Below, piece by piece: positions 51,314 through 60,615 of a stretch of DNA of 64,000 nt. The position numbers and the translations under genes are program-made. The stretch comes from Nibricoccus aquaticus (lineage in GTDB: Bacteria; Verrucomicrobiota; Verrucomicrobiia; Opitutales; Opitutaceae). The stretch lies in assembly GCF_002310495.1 (NCBI RefSeq), contig NZ_CP023344.1, positions 310,001 through 374,000 on the forward strand. The letters run 5' to 3'. The notes below the pieces were generated by a model. It was given only the letters and a program-made list of their open reading frames with translations. It ran no database searches and had not been told where the DNA came from. How positions within the stretch are numbered: position 1 is the first letter of the stretch; each line of letters starts with the position of its first letter.

Positions 51314-53167
51314 TCAGCGGCTAATGTCGTTCAAGAGCTGCTCCATGGAAGTATAGCCATTCAGCACCTTGAGCGCCCCGGCACAGCGTTCCTTGGCGGC
51401 GAGACCGGTATTTTCAGCGAGGAATACGATGTAGCTCGCGATGTTCTTCGAGAAGTTCAGCCGGCCTTCGTCGCTGATCGTATAAAAACGCGCGCGCTGC
51501 TGATAACCCGCCGGCGAGTGATCGCCGAGAGCGCTCTTCTCCGCTTTGCCATTAGCGGCGAGCACGTAGAGGAAGTTATACTCGAACCAGAACATGTGCT
51601 CCGGATCGGCCTTGAGCGCTTCGATCGCTGAACGAGCCGTCGCTTCGCTGGCGAAAACATCCGTCGGCTTGCCCGACTTCGTGAGCGCATCGACGACAAA
51701 CACGCGGGCAAATTTCTGCTCCGTCGCATCTGCGCTGAACACACCCTTGATCGCGAGCTCGACCGTAAATTTATACCAATCGCTCCAAAGCTTCTGGTCG
51801 TCCGCATTCTTCGAAGCGAAGAGCGCGCGGCCCATCTCGTAAGTGTAGCGACCGCTCGTCTTGATCTCGAGCTTGCTGCCCGTGACCTGACCCATGACCT
51901 GATAATTCTCAGCCGATTTTCCGGAGCCCGAGTGGAAACCGATGCTCGAACCAAACTGTTTGCAGACATTCCACTGCTTCTCGATGAGCACTTTCAGCGC
52001 AGCGTTGTCCGGATACGGCATGTTCTTTTGGAAACCAAAAGCCGGAGCCACGAAGCTGATCTTCATTCCCAGCGCTTCACAGAGCGCCAGCATGATCGCC
52101 GTCGTTTCCGGCGTCGTGAGACCGGGCAGTTCGTCGATTGAAAGTTCACGGAGATACGCGCGACCGGCGTCGGTCGTGAACAATTTCGCGCGGGCAGCGG
52201 CGTACTTCTCGTCGCGCACCTTCATCTTCTGCAACGACGGCCAGACGTAAGCGAGGAGCTTGGCGAACTCCGCTTCATTCAGCGTAAGACCCACCGAAGC
52301 GACCCGTGCTTTCACCTTTGTAACGAGTTCAGCAGGCACATTAGCCTTCACCCAACCCGCCGCATCGTCGGCGACTTTGGTCTGAGCCAGTTCAGGCGAA
52401 AGATCGAACGTGATGTAGCTCGCGAGCACGCAACCCGTGACGAGTTGATCTTCGCGCACATCGAACTTGCCGCCGATCGGCTGGTGGTCGGCGTTGAAGC
52501 TCCACGCGATGCCGTGACGATGGAAACCGGTCTTCAACTTCGAGAGCACACAGCCATGGCTCATGCCTTCGACGCTCTGACCCTGGTGACCTTCCGGAAC
52601 GTTGGTGCCGATGAACGGGAAAGGAACCGTATCCAGTTTTCCCGCCAGCATCGCATCGACGTCGTAAACAAGTTCGCGCGGGATCGAGTTCTGATTCGCC
52701 GTCACGCCGATCTCGAGCGCGCTCATCGCCCACTCAACCGCCGGCCAGTGCAATGTCGTGAAACGCGCACCGATGCCCAGCGTGCTCTGACCGAGCTTTT
52801 GCGAAGCGCTCGGGAAAATTGTGGAAGCCGGATTGTGCTCCTGGATGAGATTCTTGAGCTTCAGCAAATTCGCGAACGTGGCAGGAAACGCCGCGCCACC
52901 CGCAACCGCCACACCGCTCGCCAGCACCTTCACCGCGTCCACGCCGCCTTTGGCTTCGAGTTTCCAAGCCGTGTCGCCAGTCGTGTCCTCAACGAGCGTC
53001 CACTTGCCTGCCGCCGTTTCAAACTGGCTCTTCGGCCAGGCCTTCACGGCACCTTTCACGACATTCGCACTGAGCGTTGCCCAATCGAGGCAGAAGTCGG
53101 GACTCACACACGGATTGCTCGCGATGCGCAGGTTGTTTTGGAGCAGGAAGGAGTTGATGGAGCTCAT
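51314..53167 (-). CDS. Tagaturonate-epimerase-like (UxaE family) protein
   Basis: 617 residues, no signal peptide. Segments recall UxaE: LGIGARFTTLHWPAVEWAMS, then NQNSIPREL, corresponding to the GDRLGxATPAHVRA and AQQSIRE region; SFNADHQPI; and IGFHSGSGKSAENYQVMG with LEIKTSGRYTYE. UxaE interconverts tagaturonate and fructuronate using a metal ion. The protein is longer than characterised UxaE (about 500). The resemblance is from memory of the family, so the substrate may be another sugar acid. The gene is separated from the upstream coiled-coil gene by a terminator. Confidence 0.5.
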   Translation of the reverse strand: MSSINSFLLQNNLRIASNPCVSPDFCLDWATLSANVVKGAVKAWPKSQFETAAGKWTLVEDTTGDTAWKLEAKGGVDAVKVLASGVAVAGGAAFPATFANLLKLKNLIQEHNPASTIFPSASQKLGQSTLGIGARFTTLHWPAVEWAMSALEIGVTANQNSIPRELVYDVDAMLAGKLDTVPFPFIGTNVPEGHQGQSVEGMSHGCVLSKLKTGFHRHGIAWSFNADHQPIGGKFDVREDQLVTGCVLASYITFDLSPELAQTKVADDAAGWVKANVPAELVTKVKARVASVGLTLNEAEFAKLLAYVWPSLQKMKVRDEKYAAARAKLFTTDAGRAYLRELSIDELPGLTTPETTAIMLALCEALGMKISFVAPAFGFQKNMPYPDNAALKVLIEKQWNVCKQFGSSIGFHSGSGKSAENYQVMGQVTGSKLEIKTSGRYTYEMGRALFASKNADDQKLWSDWYKFTVELAIKGVFSADATEQKFARVFVVDALTKSGKPTDVFASEATARSAIEALKADPEHMFWFEYNFLYVLAANGKAEKSALGDHSPAGYQQRARFYTISDEGRLNFSKNIASYIVFLAENTGLAAKERCAGALKVLNGYTSMEQLLNDISR

Positions 53168-53216
53168 GGGAATAAGGACACGAGTCCAGCACGTCTAATC
53201 CTCCACGAGCGAGATG

Positions 53217-53252
53217 AAAAAAGCCCCGGCGTGCAAAGACGTCCGGGGCTTT
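53217..53252 (-). terminator. Terminator of the coiled-coil gene
   Basis: AAAGCCCCGG (53220-53229) pairs with CCGGGGCTTT (53243-53252) with a run of T when read leftward. It lies 26 bases after the stop of the long coiled-coil gene. Confidence 0.92.
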
Positions 53253-53277
53253 GAGTGCTTGGGCAAAAAAAGATCGC

Positions 53278-56200
53278 TCAGCCTGCCGCGTCGCGCTCCA
53301 GCAGCGCCTTCGCCTGTTCAAGCACCTGCTTGCGGCGCTTCTCGAACTGGATCGTCTGCTCGCCGAACTTCTTTTTCTCGTCCTGGAAAGCGATAACCTC
53401 GGCTTCCCAAAGTGAACGCTCCTGAGTCGTCTTGGCGGCTTCCTTCTTGAGTTTGCTTTCGTCCGCTTGCAGGCGCGACTCGATGTCGGACAACTCGGCC
53501 TCGCGCTTGGCGATGGTCTTGTTGGCCTGATCAATCTTCGCGAGATCGGCCTTGAGCTTCGCTTGGGCGACTTCCACTTCGGCACCGATCTTTTCGATCT
53601 CGGCCTGCTCGGCTTTGATCTTGGATTCGAGCTCTTTGACCTTGGCCTCCGAGGCCGCGATCTTCGCCATCTCAGCTTTGACCTTCGCCTCGCTCTGCGA
53701 GACGGCAAGTTTCGCCTGCTCCTGATCCTCTTCGACCGCGATGCGCTCCTTCTGAAGCTTGGTCTTTTCGGCCGCAACCGCCGCCTGCTCGCCTGCGAGC
53801 TTCTTGCGCTCTGCCGCGAGCGATGCGACATGCTCCTCAAGTTCGGTCTTCTCGATCGCGAGCTTCTGCTCAGCCTTTTTGAGACCGGCTTTTTCCGCAG
53901 TGATCGTCGTTTCGAGATCGGCCAGTTTGGCCTGCTCCTTCTCGACATCCTTCTTCGCCTTGGCGAGCAGCGCATCGGCTTCGGCCTGCGCTTTCGATAG
54001 TGCCGCTTTCGCTTCGGCTTCCTGCTGCTTCACTTTCGCTTCGCGACTGAAAATCGCCTCTTCGCGTTGAGCCAGACCATCGGTCTGCTTCTGGATTTCG
54101 ATGCGCTCCTTGGCGTAATGTTGCTCCGCCTTCTTGAGGGCCTCTTTCTCGGTGGAAAGTGATGCTTCGAGCTCGGCCAGCGCCTGCGACTCTTTTTCCG
54201 CCTCGGCCTTAGCTTTGGAAATAATCGCCGTGGCCTCGGACTGAGCCTTTTCCAATGCGGCTTTGCCCTTGGCCTCTTGATCCTTCAACGCCTTTTCGCG
54301 CAGGCCAAATTCTTCGGTCTGCTGGTTCAGCGCCGCCTGTTCAGCCGCGATCTTCTTCTCGGCCTGCTTGATTTGGTTTCGCTCGGTGAGCAGCGACTCT
54401 TCCATCTCGGCGAGCTTTTGCTGCTGCTTCTCGGAATCAGACTTGGCCTTCGCCACCAGTGCGGCGGCATCCGCCTGCGCCTTTTCAACCAGCGCCTTGG
54501 CCTTGGTTTCTTGAGACTTCACTGTGGCCTCACGGTCCGTGAGCGAGGCCTCCATTGACTCAAGTTCAGCCCGCTGCGCGACCAGCTGCTGTTCAGATTT
54601 CTTCAGTCCCGCTTTAGCGGTGACGATCGCACTCTCGCTCTCGGCAAGTTTCTTCTGCTCAGCCTCTGCTTCAGCTTTCGCCTTCTTCAACAAGGCATCC
54701 GCTTCCGCCTTCGATGCGGCAAACGCCGCCTTAGCCGCGGTCTCGTCTTCACGGAGCTTCTTTTCCTTCTCAACAAAAGCGGTTTCGCGCGCGCTGAGAG
54801 CCGCCGTATCTTTTCCAAACGCGTCCTTCTCGCTGCTCAGCTTCTTCTCGCCCTGCTTAAGCGATATGCGTTCGCCTTCGAGAGCCTCTTCGGCCTCGGC
54901 GATACGCTGCTTTTCTTTTTCCGCCTCAGCCTTGGCCTTCGCAAGAATCGCCGCGGACTCCGCCTGCGCCTTCTCCAGCGCCGACTTAACTTTGCCCTCC
55001 TGTGCGTGGAGCGCGGCTTCTTTTTCAGCCAGCGCAGCCGTCTGCTGCTCGATCTCGGCGGTATCCAGTGCAAGCTTCTGCTCGGTCTTCTTGAGTTTGG
55101 TACGCTCGGCGGCCAGCGCGGTCTCCGCTTCGGCCAGACGAGCCTGCTCTTTCGCCGCCTGTTCTTTCGCGGTGCTCACCAACGTCGTGGCCTCGGCCTG
55201 CGCCTTGGCCGTCAGCGCCTTCGCCTCAGCTTCTTGCTTGCGCAGGGACTCTTCACGCTTCGAAAAAACTTCCTGCTGCGCTTCCAGATCAGCGCGCTCG
55301 GTCGCGATTTTTTGCTCGGCCTTCTTCAAAGCGGAGCGTTCTCCCGCGATCGCCACTTCCGCATCCGCGAGCTTTTGTTGCTCGCGCTCGATCTCACTCG
55401 TGCGCGTGGCGGCGGCTTTGCGCTTCGACTCCAGCTCTTCGAGCGCCTTCGCCAGATTAGACTGCTCTTCGGCAAGCTTCTTTTGAGCTGCTGCGACGCT
55501 CTCACGTTCATTCTTCAACGCCTTGGATTCGTTCTCAAGTTTGCGGGCTTCGAGCTTGAGTTCCATGACGCGCATCTCCGCGTCACCGAGTTCCTCTCGC
55601 GCCTTTTCAAGCGCCTTGGCCTCTTCGGCCAGACGCTTCTTTTCCTCTTCGAGTCGTTCACGTTCGACCGAGTCCAAAGCGACCGCTTCCGTCTTCTTTT
55701 TGGCGGAAGACTGCTTCATCACCACCTGCTCAGTATCCAATTTCTCCTGATCGGCGGCGAGCTTCTCCTGAGCCTTGGCTAGAGCCGCCTCCCGCGCCGC
55801 AAGTTTCGACTCAGCCGTGGAAACGTCCGCCAGGCGCGCCAGCCCGTCGGCGACCTTGGCCCGCTCGGCGTCGAGACTCGACACCCGCTGCTCAAGTTTC
55901 TTGGCGTCTTCCGTGAGGCGCGTGCGCTCGGCCGCCAGAGACGCGCGCTCCTTCGCGAGTTCATCCCGGATCGCATCGCCTTCAATCCCGGGACGAGCGC
56001 GCTCTTTACGCGCCGCACTTGGAGGACTCGCTTTTGCCGACGCATCAGGACTGCCGGCGGCTGAACCATCCGAGAAAAACTCTTCGAGACTGCTCCAGTC
56101 CGCATTGCGCAAAGCCTCGCCCGCCCCCTCGCGCGTTCCAGCGAAATCAGTGATCCGCTTCATGAGCGCCTCAAGATCCAGCGGCGGTTGGAAAACATCC

Positions 56201-56496
56201 TTGATGCCCAGCCGGATACCGCGCACGACCGTCGGAAGATCCAGCCCATCAGCCACCAAAATAACCTTAGCGCGCGGCTGTGCCTTGCGCAGCGACTCGA
56301 CGAAATCCAGCCCGCTCGCATCCGCCCCACGGCAATCAGCGAGAATCACATCGACGCTTTCACGAGCGAGATAATCACGAACTTGGGAAGACTCACGCAG
56401 GGATAATGCATGGAAGAAAGCCCCGCCGAATACCAATGATCGGGCCTGACGGAGTACTTCGTTGTGCTGAATGAGCAAAATTTTCGCGCTGACCAT
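53278..56496 (-). CDS. Pseudo-receiver with giant repeated coiled coil
   Basis: 1072 residues. Residues 1-120 have a receiver fold (KILLIQHNEVLRQARSLVF; VDVILADCRGADASGLDFVE with D54; AKVILVADGLD; IKDVFQPP). The usual acidic pair is replaced by QHN and the conserved Lys before Pro by Gln, so phosphorylation is doubtful. After a short linker (120-170) the rest is coiled coil rich in Ala, Lys, Glu and Gln. Residues 391-872 are six tandem units of 78, 78, 85, 78, 78 and 85 residues, each starting KKAEQK-like; the longer ones have one extra heptad. No membrane segment. It is divergent from the PEGA/TonB fusion gene. Likely a long cytoplasmic rod or scaffold. Confidence 0.85.
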   Translation of the reverse strand: MVSAKILLIQHNEVLRQARSLVFGGAFFHALSLRESSQVRDYLARESVDVILADCRGADASGLDFVESLRKAQPRAKVILVADGLDLPTVVRGIRLGIKDVFQPPLDLEALMKRITDFAGTREGAGEALRNADWSSLEEFFSDGSAAGSPDASAKASPPSAARKERARPGIEGDAIRDELAKERASLAAERTRLTEDAKKLEQRVSSLDAERAKVADGLARLADVSTAESKLAAREAALAKAQEKLAADQEKLDTEQVVMKQSSAKKKTEAVALDSVERERLEEEKKRLAEEAKALEKAREELGDAEMRVMELKLEARKLENESKALKNERESVAAAQKKLAEEQSNLAKALEELESKRKAAATRTSEIEREQQKLADAEVAIAGERSALKKAEQKIATERADLEAQQEVFSKREESLRKQEAEAKALTAKAQAEATTLVSTAKEQAAKEQARLAEAETALAAERTKLKKTEQKLALDTAEIEQQTAALAEKEAALHAQEGKVKSALEKAQAESAAILAKAKAEAEKEKQRIAEAEEALEGERISLKQGEKKLSSEKDAFGKDTAALSARETAFVEKEKKLREDETAAKAAFAASKAEADALLKKAKAEAEAEQKKLAESESAIVTAKAGLKKSEQQLVAQRAELESMEASLTDREATVKSQETKAKALVEKAQADAAALVAKAKSDSEKQQQKLAEMEESLLTERNQIKQAEKKIAAEQAALNQQTEEFGLREKALKDQEAKGKAALEKAQSEATAIISKAKAEAEKESQALAELEASLSTEKEALKKAEQHYAKERIEIQKQTDGLAQREEAIFSREAKVKQQEAEAKAALSKAQAEADALLAKAKKDVEKEQAKLADLETTITAEKAGLKKAEQKLAIEKTELEEHVASLAAERKKLAGEQAAVAAEKTKLQKERIAVEEDQEQAKLAVSQSEAKVKAEMAKIAASEAKVKELESKIKAEQAEIEKIGAEVEVAQAKLKADLAKIDQANKTIAKREAELSDIESRLQADESKLKKEAAKTTQERSLWEAEVIAFQDEKKKFGEQTIQFEKRRKQVLEQAKALLERDAAG
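53881..55326 (-). repeat. Six tandem coding repeats of 78 or 85 codons
   Basis: The units encode residues 391-872 of the coiled-coil protein and share the order KKAEQK, E-rich arm, RExAL, QExKxKAALEKAQAEA, LAKAKAEAEKE, LAEAE. Unit lengths differ only by one heptad, so the helix register is kept. DNA identity is lower than protein similarity, indicating old duplications. Confidence 0.8.
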
Positions 56497-56716
56497 AAGT
56501 ATGTTTGTCGGGGAAAGTTAGGGGAACGTTAAGACTAATTCCGTCAATCCAACGTAAAATTAGGCAATACACCTTATCTAGCTTTCAAGCTTAACGTTAT
56601 GATACAAAACGACACTAAGACTTTAACCTTTACAGCCGAATGTTAGGGACTACGCCTCACCAGACATCCCCGTCGCGTGCGACTAGCACCTTCATTCTCC
56701 TTATTTCAGAACCTAA
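56497..56716. promoter_or_regulatory. AT-rich divergent promoter region with inverted repeat
   Basis: 220 bases of unusually AT-rich DNA between two divergent large genes. AACGTTAAG (56525-56533) and CTTAACGTT (56590-56598) form an exact 9-bp inverted pair 56 bases apart, and TAAGACT occurs twice. A TATGAT at 56598-56603 could be a -10 for the rightward gene, but no good -35 is at the right distance. The arrangement suits a shared regulator acting on both genes. Confidence 0.5.
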
Positions 56717-59464
56717 ATGAGCGCCACTGATTCCACCGGATATTTCATCGAACTAGGTGAAAACAACTTAATCATTGCCCGCACTAACCTCAGCCAGCGC
56801 CCGCGCACGGTCGATGAGCTGCGCGAAGTGTGGCTCGGCGATGCTGCCGCCGTCGATGGACTCATCGGCGAAATCAAACCCACCGGCTCCACTGGCAAAG
56901 CAGTCACGCTCCTCCGCCTCAAACCCCGCGCTTCATTTCTCGCCGATTCTGCTCAGGCGCAAAAAATAAAGACACCCATCGCCGTCGAAGAATTCCTCAA
57001 GGAATCACTCGGAGCCGAAAACGTTCCAGCCAACTGGGCTTGGGCCGCCTCGAAAGACGGCCGCCTCCCAGAAAACGGAGCTCAATGGGTGCTCGACGCC
57101 ACCCCCGTTTCCGCCACCGACGAAGCTCTCGCCAAAATCAAAGCGTGGTCATTTGAACTGCTCCGCTCCGAGTCCGCGCCCCTCTCGCTTGCCGGTGCCC
57201 TCGCCACCGCCGTGCGCACCGCTCAGGCCGGAGTCCCCGTCCTCTTCTGCGATGTCGCCGAAGCCCGCACCCACCTCTACCTGATCACCGCCCAGGGTAT
57301 CAGTGCCCACACTACCGCCGAGGCCGGCTTCGACGCCCTCGCCGGCTCCACCCAGGAGGCTCTCGGCCTCAAGTTCCGTGGCTCAGCCGCCCGCCTTCTC
57401 TTCAACGAGACCTACGATTTCGCCGACTCTGCGGCTAAAATCGTCGAGCCTCTCGCCTCCGGCATCAAAAACTCCCTGCCCTCACTAGGCGCAGTCGCCC
57501 CAGCCTCGATCGTCTGCGGCGGCATCCTCGCAAAACAGGCATGGATCACCCAGGCCCTCGCCTCCGCGCTCGGCCTCAAACCGTTCGCGCCCGACACCGC
57601 CGCGCTCGCATCAACCCTCGGCCTCTCATTCGGCGGTAATGTGAAAGCCGATACCGTCGCCCCCTCCTGGCTCGGCGTGCTCGGCGCGGTCGCCGCCTAC
57701 GATCAGCGCACCCCCGGGGCGGCCACTCCCTGGCACTCCGCGCTTACCGGCACACCTGTTGCCGCTCCTCCCTTCGTTCCCGCCATCGCCCCCGAACCAC
57801 CAAAGCCTGCGGTCGTCATCACGCCCCCCGCTAAACCTGCGGAACCCGCCAAGCCCGTCGTTCCCGCCATCAAACCGGCCGAGCCAGCTCCCGCCGCCAA
57901 ACCTGCGGCCGTCATCACGCCACCTGCCAAACCCGCCGAACCGGCCAAAGCCGCAGCTCCAGCCGCCGCCAAACCCGCTCAGCCCGCCACGCCAGTGGCC
58001 AAGCCCGCCGACCCGAAAGCACAGGGCAAACAACCCGACTCCAAAGCAGCTCCAGTCATTGCGAAACCCGCCCCCGCTCCCGCGCAAAAAGGCCCGGCCA
58101 AGCCCGAGCCAACCAAGCCATCGCCCGCGCCCGCTCCCTCAACCAAACCCGCGCTCGCTCCAGTTCCTTCCGCTGCACGCCCCGCGACCCCTGCTCCTTT
58201 CCCCAAGAAAAAGAGCAACACGCCAATCATCATCGCCGTCGCCGCCGCTGTGGTGATCGCCATCGTCGCCTTCTTCGTCGTTAGTGGCGGCAATAAGGCA
58301 AAGATAGAGGCTGATCGTCTCGCTGAGGTCGAACGCCGCGCCGCCGAAGAGGCCGCCGCCCGCCGCCAGGACGCCGAAAAGGCCAAGGCCAACGAAGAGC
58401 GCCTCAAAAAAGAAGCCGACGAGGCCCGCCAGAAAGCCCTCGCCGATGCCGAGGCCCTCCGCCTCCAGTCCGAACAAAATCTCAAATCCACCACCGAGCG
58501 CCTCCTCAACGCCCGCGGCGGTTTCAGCATCGCCACCGAGCCCGCCGGCGCATCCATCTCGCTCGGCGACCGCGCCCCCCGCACTTCCCCCGTCACTTGG
58601 AATGACCTCCGCCTCGGCCGCTACGACATCACCATCTCGCTCAATGGCTACGACAGCGAACAACGCTCCGTCGAAATCAAAGACAGCGCCATCACCGACC
58701 TCGGTGTGGTCGCCCTCAAACGCCAGGTCGGCAGTGTCGATCTGAACAGCGATCCCGCTGGTCTCGCTTATGAGATCAAACCCTCCGGCTCGCTCTTCGT
58801 AAACGCTGGCGACGTCCGCACCGGCCAGACTCCCGCCAAAGTCGAGGATCTCCCCGTCGGCAGCTACCAAGTCTCCATCAGCCGCGCCAACTGGCCCGCC
58901 TACACCTCCACGGTGAACATCGAGCGCAATGGCACCGCCCGCGTCCAAGGCACCTTCGTCGGCGGCAGCGTCACCATCACCAGCTCGCCAAGCGGCGCCA
59001 CCGTCCTGCGCGACAATCAGTCCCAAGTCGGCGTCACCCCGCTCACCATCAACGACCTCATCCCCGGCACCGTGACCTACACCGTCACCCAGCGCGGCAT
59101 GGACCCCGTCCCCCTCACCGGCAAAATCGAGCCAGGCAAAACCCTCGCGCTCAACGCCACCCTCCTCGACTCCGACCGCGTGATGAAACTCACCGAACTC
59201 GACGAGCGTCCCGTCCAGATCACCATCGTCGAACCCGAGCTCACCAGCGCCCAGCAAGCCGACGGCGGCTCCGTCCTTATCTCGCTCACCGTGGGCAAAG
59301 ACGGCGTCCCCTCCGACCTCAAAGTCGATCAAGCCTCCAATCCCAACCTCGGCCGCGTGTGCCTCACCGCCGCCGCCAAGTGGCGCTTCAAGCCAGGCAC
59401 CATCAAGGGCAAACCCGTCCGCTCACGCGTCTCGATCCCGTTCAAGTTCCAGCCACAAAGCTGA
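56717..59464 (+). CDS. Actin-fold/PEGA/TonB fusion membrane protein
   Basis: 915 residues in five parts. Residues 1-345 look like a PilM-type actin-fold domain (FIELGENNLIIART; VPVLFCDVAEARTHLYLITA; SIVCGGILAKQAWITQAL). Residues about 355-500 are a Pro/Ala/Lys-rich linker. A membrane helix follows at 502-524, then a coiled coil (530-595), three PEGA-type beta repeats (about 600-675, 677-750, 752-820: GGFSIATEPAGASISLGD, DLPVGSYQVSISRANWP, VTITSSPSGATVLRDN) and a TonB C-terminal domain (835-915, ending RVSIPFKFQ). The order implies a cytoplasmic head, a single membrane crossing and a periplasmic arm. I know no characterised protein with this layout. Confidence 0.88.
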   Translation: MSATDSTGYFIELGENNLIIARTNLSQRPRTVDELREVWLGDAAAVDGLIGEIKPTGSTGKAVTLLRLKPRASFLADSAQAQKIKTPIAVEEFLKESLGAENVPANWAWAASKDGRLPENGAQWVLDATPVSATDEALAKIKAWSFELLRSESAPLSLAGALATAVRTAQAGVPVLFCDVAEARTHLYLITAQGISAHTTAEAGFDALAGSTQEALGLKFRGSAARLLFNETYDFADSAAKIVEPLASGIKNSLPSLGAVAPASIVCGGILAKQAWITQALASALGLKPFAPDTAALASTLGLSFGGNVKADTVAPSWLGVLGAVAAYDQRTPGAATPWHSALTGTPVAAPPFVPAIAPEPPKPAVVITPPAKPAEPAKPVVPAIKPAEPAPAAKPAAVITPPAKPAEPAKAAAPAAAKPAQPATPVAKPADPKAQGKQPDSKAAPVIAKPAPAPAQKGPAKPEPTKPSPAPAPSTKPALAPVPSAARPATPAPFPKKKSNTPIIIAVAAAVVIAIVAFFVVSGGNKAKIEADRLAEVERRAAEEAAARRQDAEKAKANEERLKKEADEARQKALADAEALRLQSEQNLKSTTERLLNARGGFSIATEPAGASISLGDRAPRTSPVTWNDLRLGRYDITISLNGYDSEQRSVEIKDSAITDLGVVALKRQVGSVDLNSDPAGLAYEIKPSGSLFVNAGDVRTGQTPAKVEDLPVGSYQVSISRANWPAYTSTVNIERNGTARVQGTFVGGSVTITSSPSGATVLRDNQSQVGVTPLTINDLIPGTVTYTVTQRGMDPVPLTGKIEPGKTLALNATLLDSDRVMKLTELDERPVQITIVEPELTSAQQADGGSVLISLTVGKDGVPSDLKVDQASNPNLGRVCLTAAAKWRFKPGTIKGKPVRSRVSIPFKFQPQS

Positions 59465-59485
59465 CGCGAACCAATCACGCTTCAC

Positions 59486-59515
59486 AAAAAAGGCGGCACT
59501 CGGGCCGCCTTTTTT
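59486..59515 (+). terminator. Terminator after the PEGA/TonB fusion gene
   Basis: AAAAAAGGCGGC (59486-59497) pairs with GCCGCCTTTTTT (59504-59515) around a six-base loop, 21 bases after the stop. It may also serve the convergent lipoprotein gene. Confidence 0.95.
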
Positions 59516-59579
59516 ATTTTCCGCAAACAATCACGCTCCCGGCACCGGCCAAAGCCTTCACCAGTTCACGCCTCGCTCG

Positions 59580-60026
59580 TCACCGCTCCTCTTCGATCGC
59601 CGACACACGCCCGCCCGTAAACGTCACCTTCAGATAATCCCGATCTCTCCGGCTGGAGTAATTCATGTAGTACGGGAAAAACGGATCACCATAGCTGTAG
59701 TAGCGATGATAGTACCCGCGATACAGATACAGCCCTGCATCCGATTCATACGTCGTGTAACGCCACACCTCGCTCACACCCGCCGCATCCGTTTTCGTCG
59801 TGATCCGGTCAGGATCGCCCAGCGCCAGCTTCACCATCTCCGGCGTGAACCCCAGCGCCGCCCGCCCCTCCTTGATCGTCTGCTGATCGGACGCCGTCAG
59901 ACCCGCAAAAAGCTCCGGACTCCTCTGAATGCGCGCCTCAGGCGTCGCACACCCCGCCAGCGAAATCGCCGCCAGCAGCACCCCCACCAGCGAGGCTGCT
60001 CTGAAATGCACAAGATCGATTTTCAT
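59580..60026 (-). CDS. SmpA/OmlA-like lipoprotein
   Basis: 148 residues. A lipobox LAGC ends the signal peptide, Cys26 being the predicted lipidated residue. The domain has ALGFTPEMVKLALGDPDRIT, a BamE/SmpA-type motif, and EVWRYT, then a Tyr-rich stretch (YLYRGYYHRYYSYGDPFFPY) and a closing beta strand VTFTGGRVSAIE. BamE-fold lipoproteins are often small outer-membrane helpers, but most such copies have no known job. It is a paralogue of the next gene leftward-transcribed at 60116. Confidence 0.8.
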   Translation of the reverse strand: MKIDLVHFRAASLVGVLLAAISLAGCATPEARIQRSPELFAGLTASDQQTIKEGRAALGFTPEMVKLALGDPDRITTKTDAAGVSEVWRYTTYESDAGLYLYRGYYHRYYSYGDPFFPYYMNYSSRRDRDYLKVTFTGGRVSAIEEER

Positions 60027-60115
60027 GTCGTAAACCTATCGCGTCCCGCCCAGCCCGCAAGCAGCCGGACGGCTCAACTTCTCAAAATTAACACGACACA
60101 TCCCGAGCCCCCTCA

Positions 60116-60541
60116 TCATCGCGTACTCGTCTCGGTGGCCGTCACTTTACCGCCCTCGAACAACACCCGGATCTTATCCTCCTCGCGGTCTCCCGCCGTA
60201 CTCACGCCAATGCCACCGCCCACATTGGAACGCCCGCCACCTCCGCCGATACCGAGGCCGATGCTAAAAGCCGGCCCCTTGTCCCGATACGCCCACACCT
60301 CCGTCTGCCCCTTCTCGCTCGTCCGCAGATACCGCCGGTCCGGCTCACCCAGTGCCATCAGCACCATCGCCTGCGTGTAACCAACCTCCACCTTGCCCGC
60401 GCGGATCTTCGCCTGCGTCTCGGCCGGCAGCGCGTTAAACGACGCCTGGTTCTTCTTGATGCGCGAATCGGGCGACGAACAGGCGCTCAACATCGCCAAC
60501 GCGAGCACCGGAAACAAAACAAGGAAGCGGGAGGATTTCAT
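60116..60541 (-). CDS. Second SmpA/OmlA-like lipoprotein
   Basis: 141 residues. The signal ends in LSAC with Cys21. It shares the layout of the neighbouring lipoprotein: SRIKKNQASFNALPAETQAK, VEVGYTQAMVLMALGEPDRR, TEVWAYRD, and the final VLFEGGKVTATE. A Gly-rich loop (GLGIGGGGGRSNVGGG) replaces the Tyr-rich stretch of its paralogue. Same strand, 89 bases apart. Likely tandem duplicates at the outer membrane. Confidence 0.8.
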   Translation of the reverse strand: MKSSRFLVLFPVLALAMLSACSSPDSRIKKNQASFNALPAETQAKIRAGKVEVGYTQAMVLMALGEPDRRYLRTSEKGQTEVWAYRDKGPAFSIGLGIGGGGGRSNVGGGIGVSTAGDREEDKIRVLFEGGKVTATETSTR

Positions 60542-60615
60542 GGGGTGGGATTTTTTGCTGGTTAACCGAAAACGACTCTATCAGGACAGCGTATCCTCTC
60601 CCGAGTTCAACCCAC

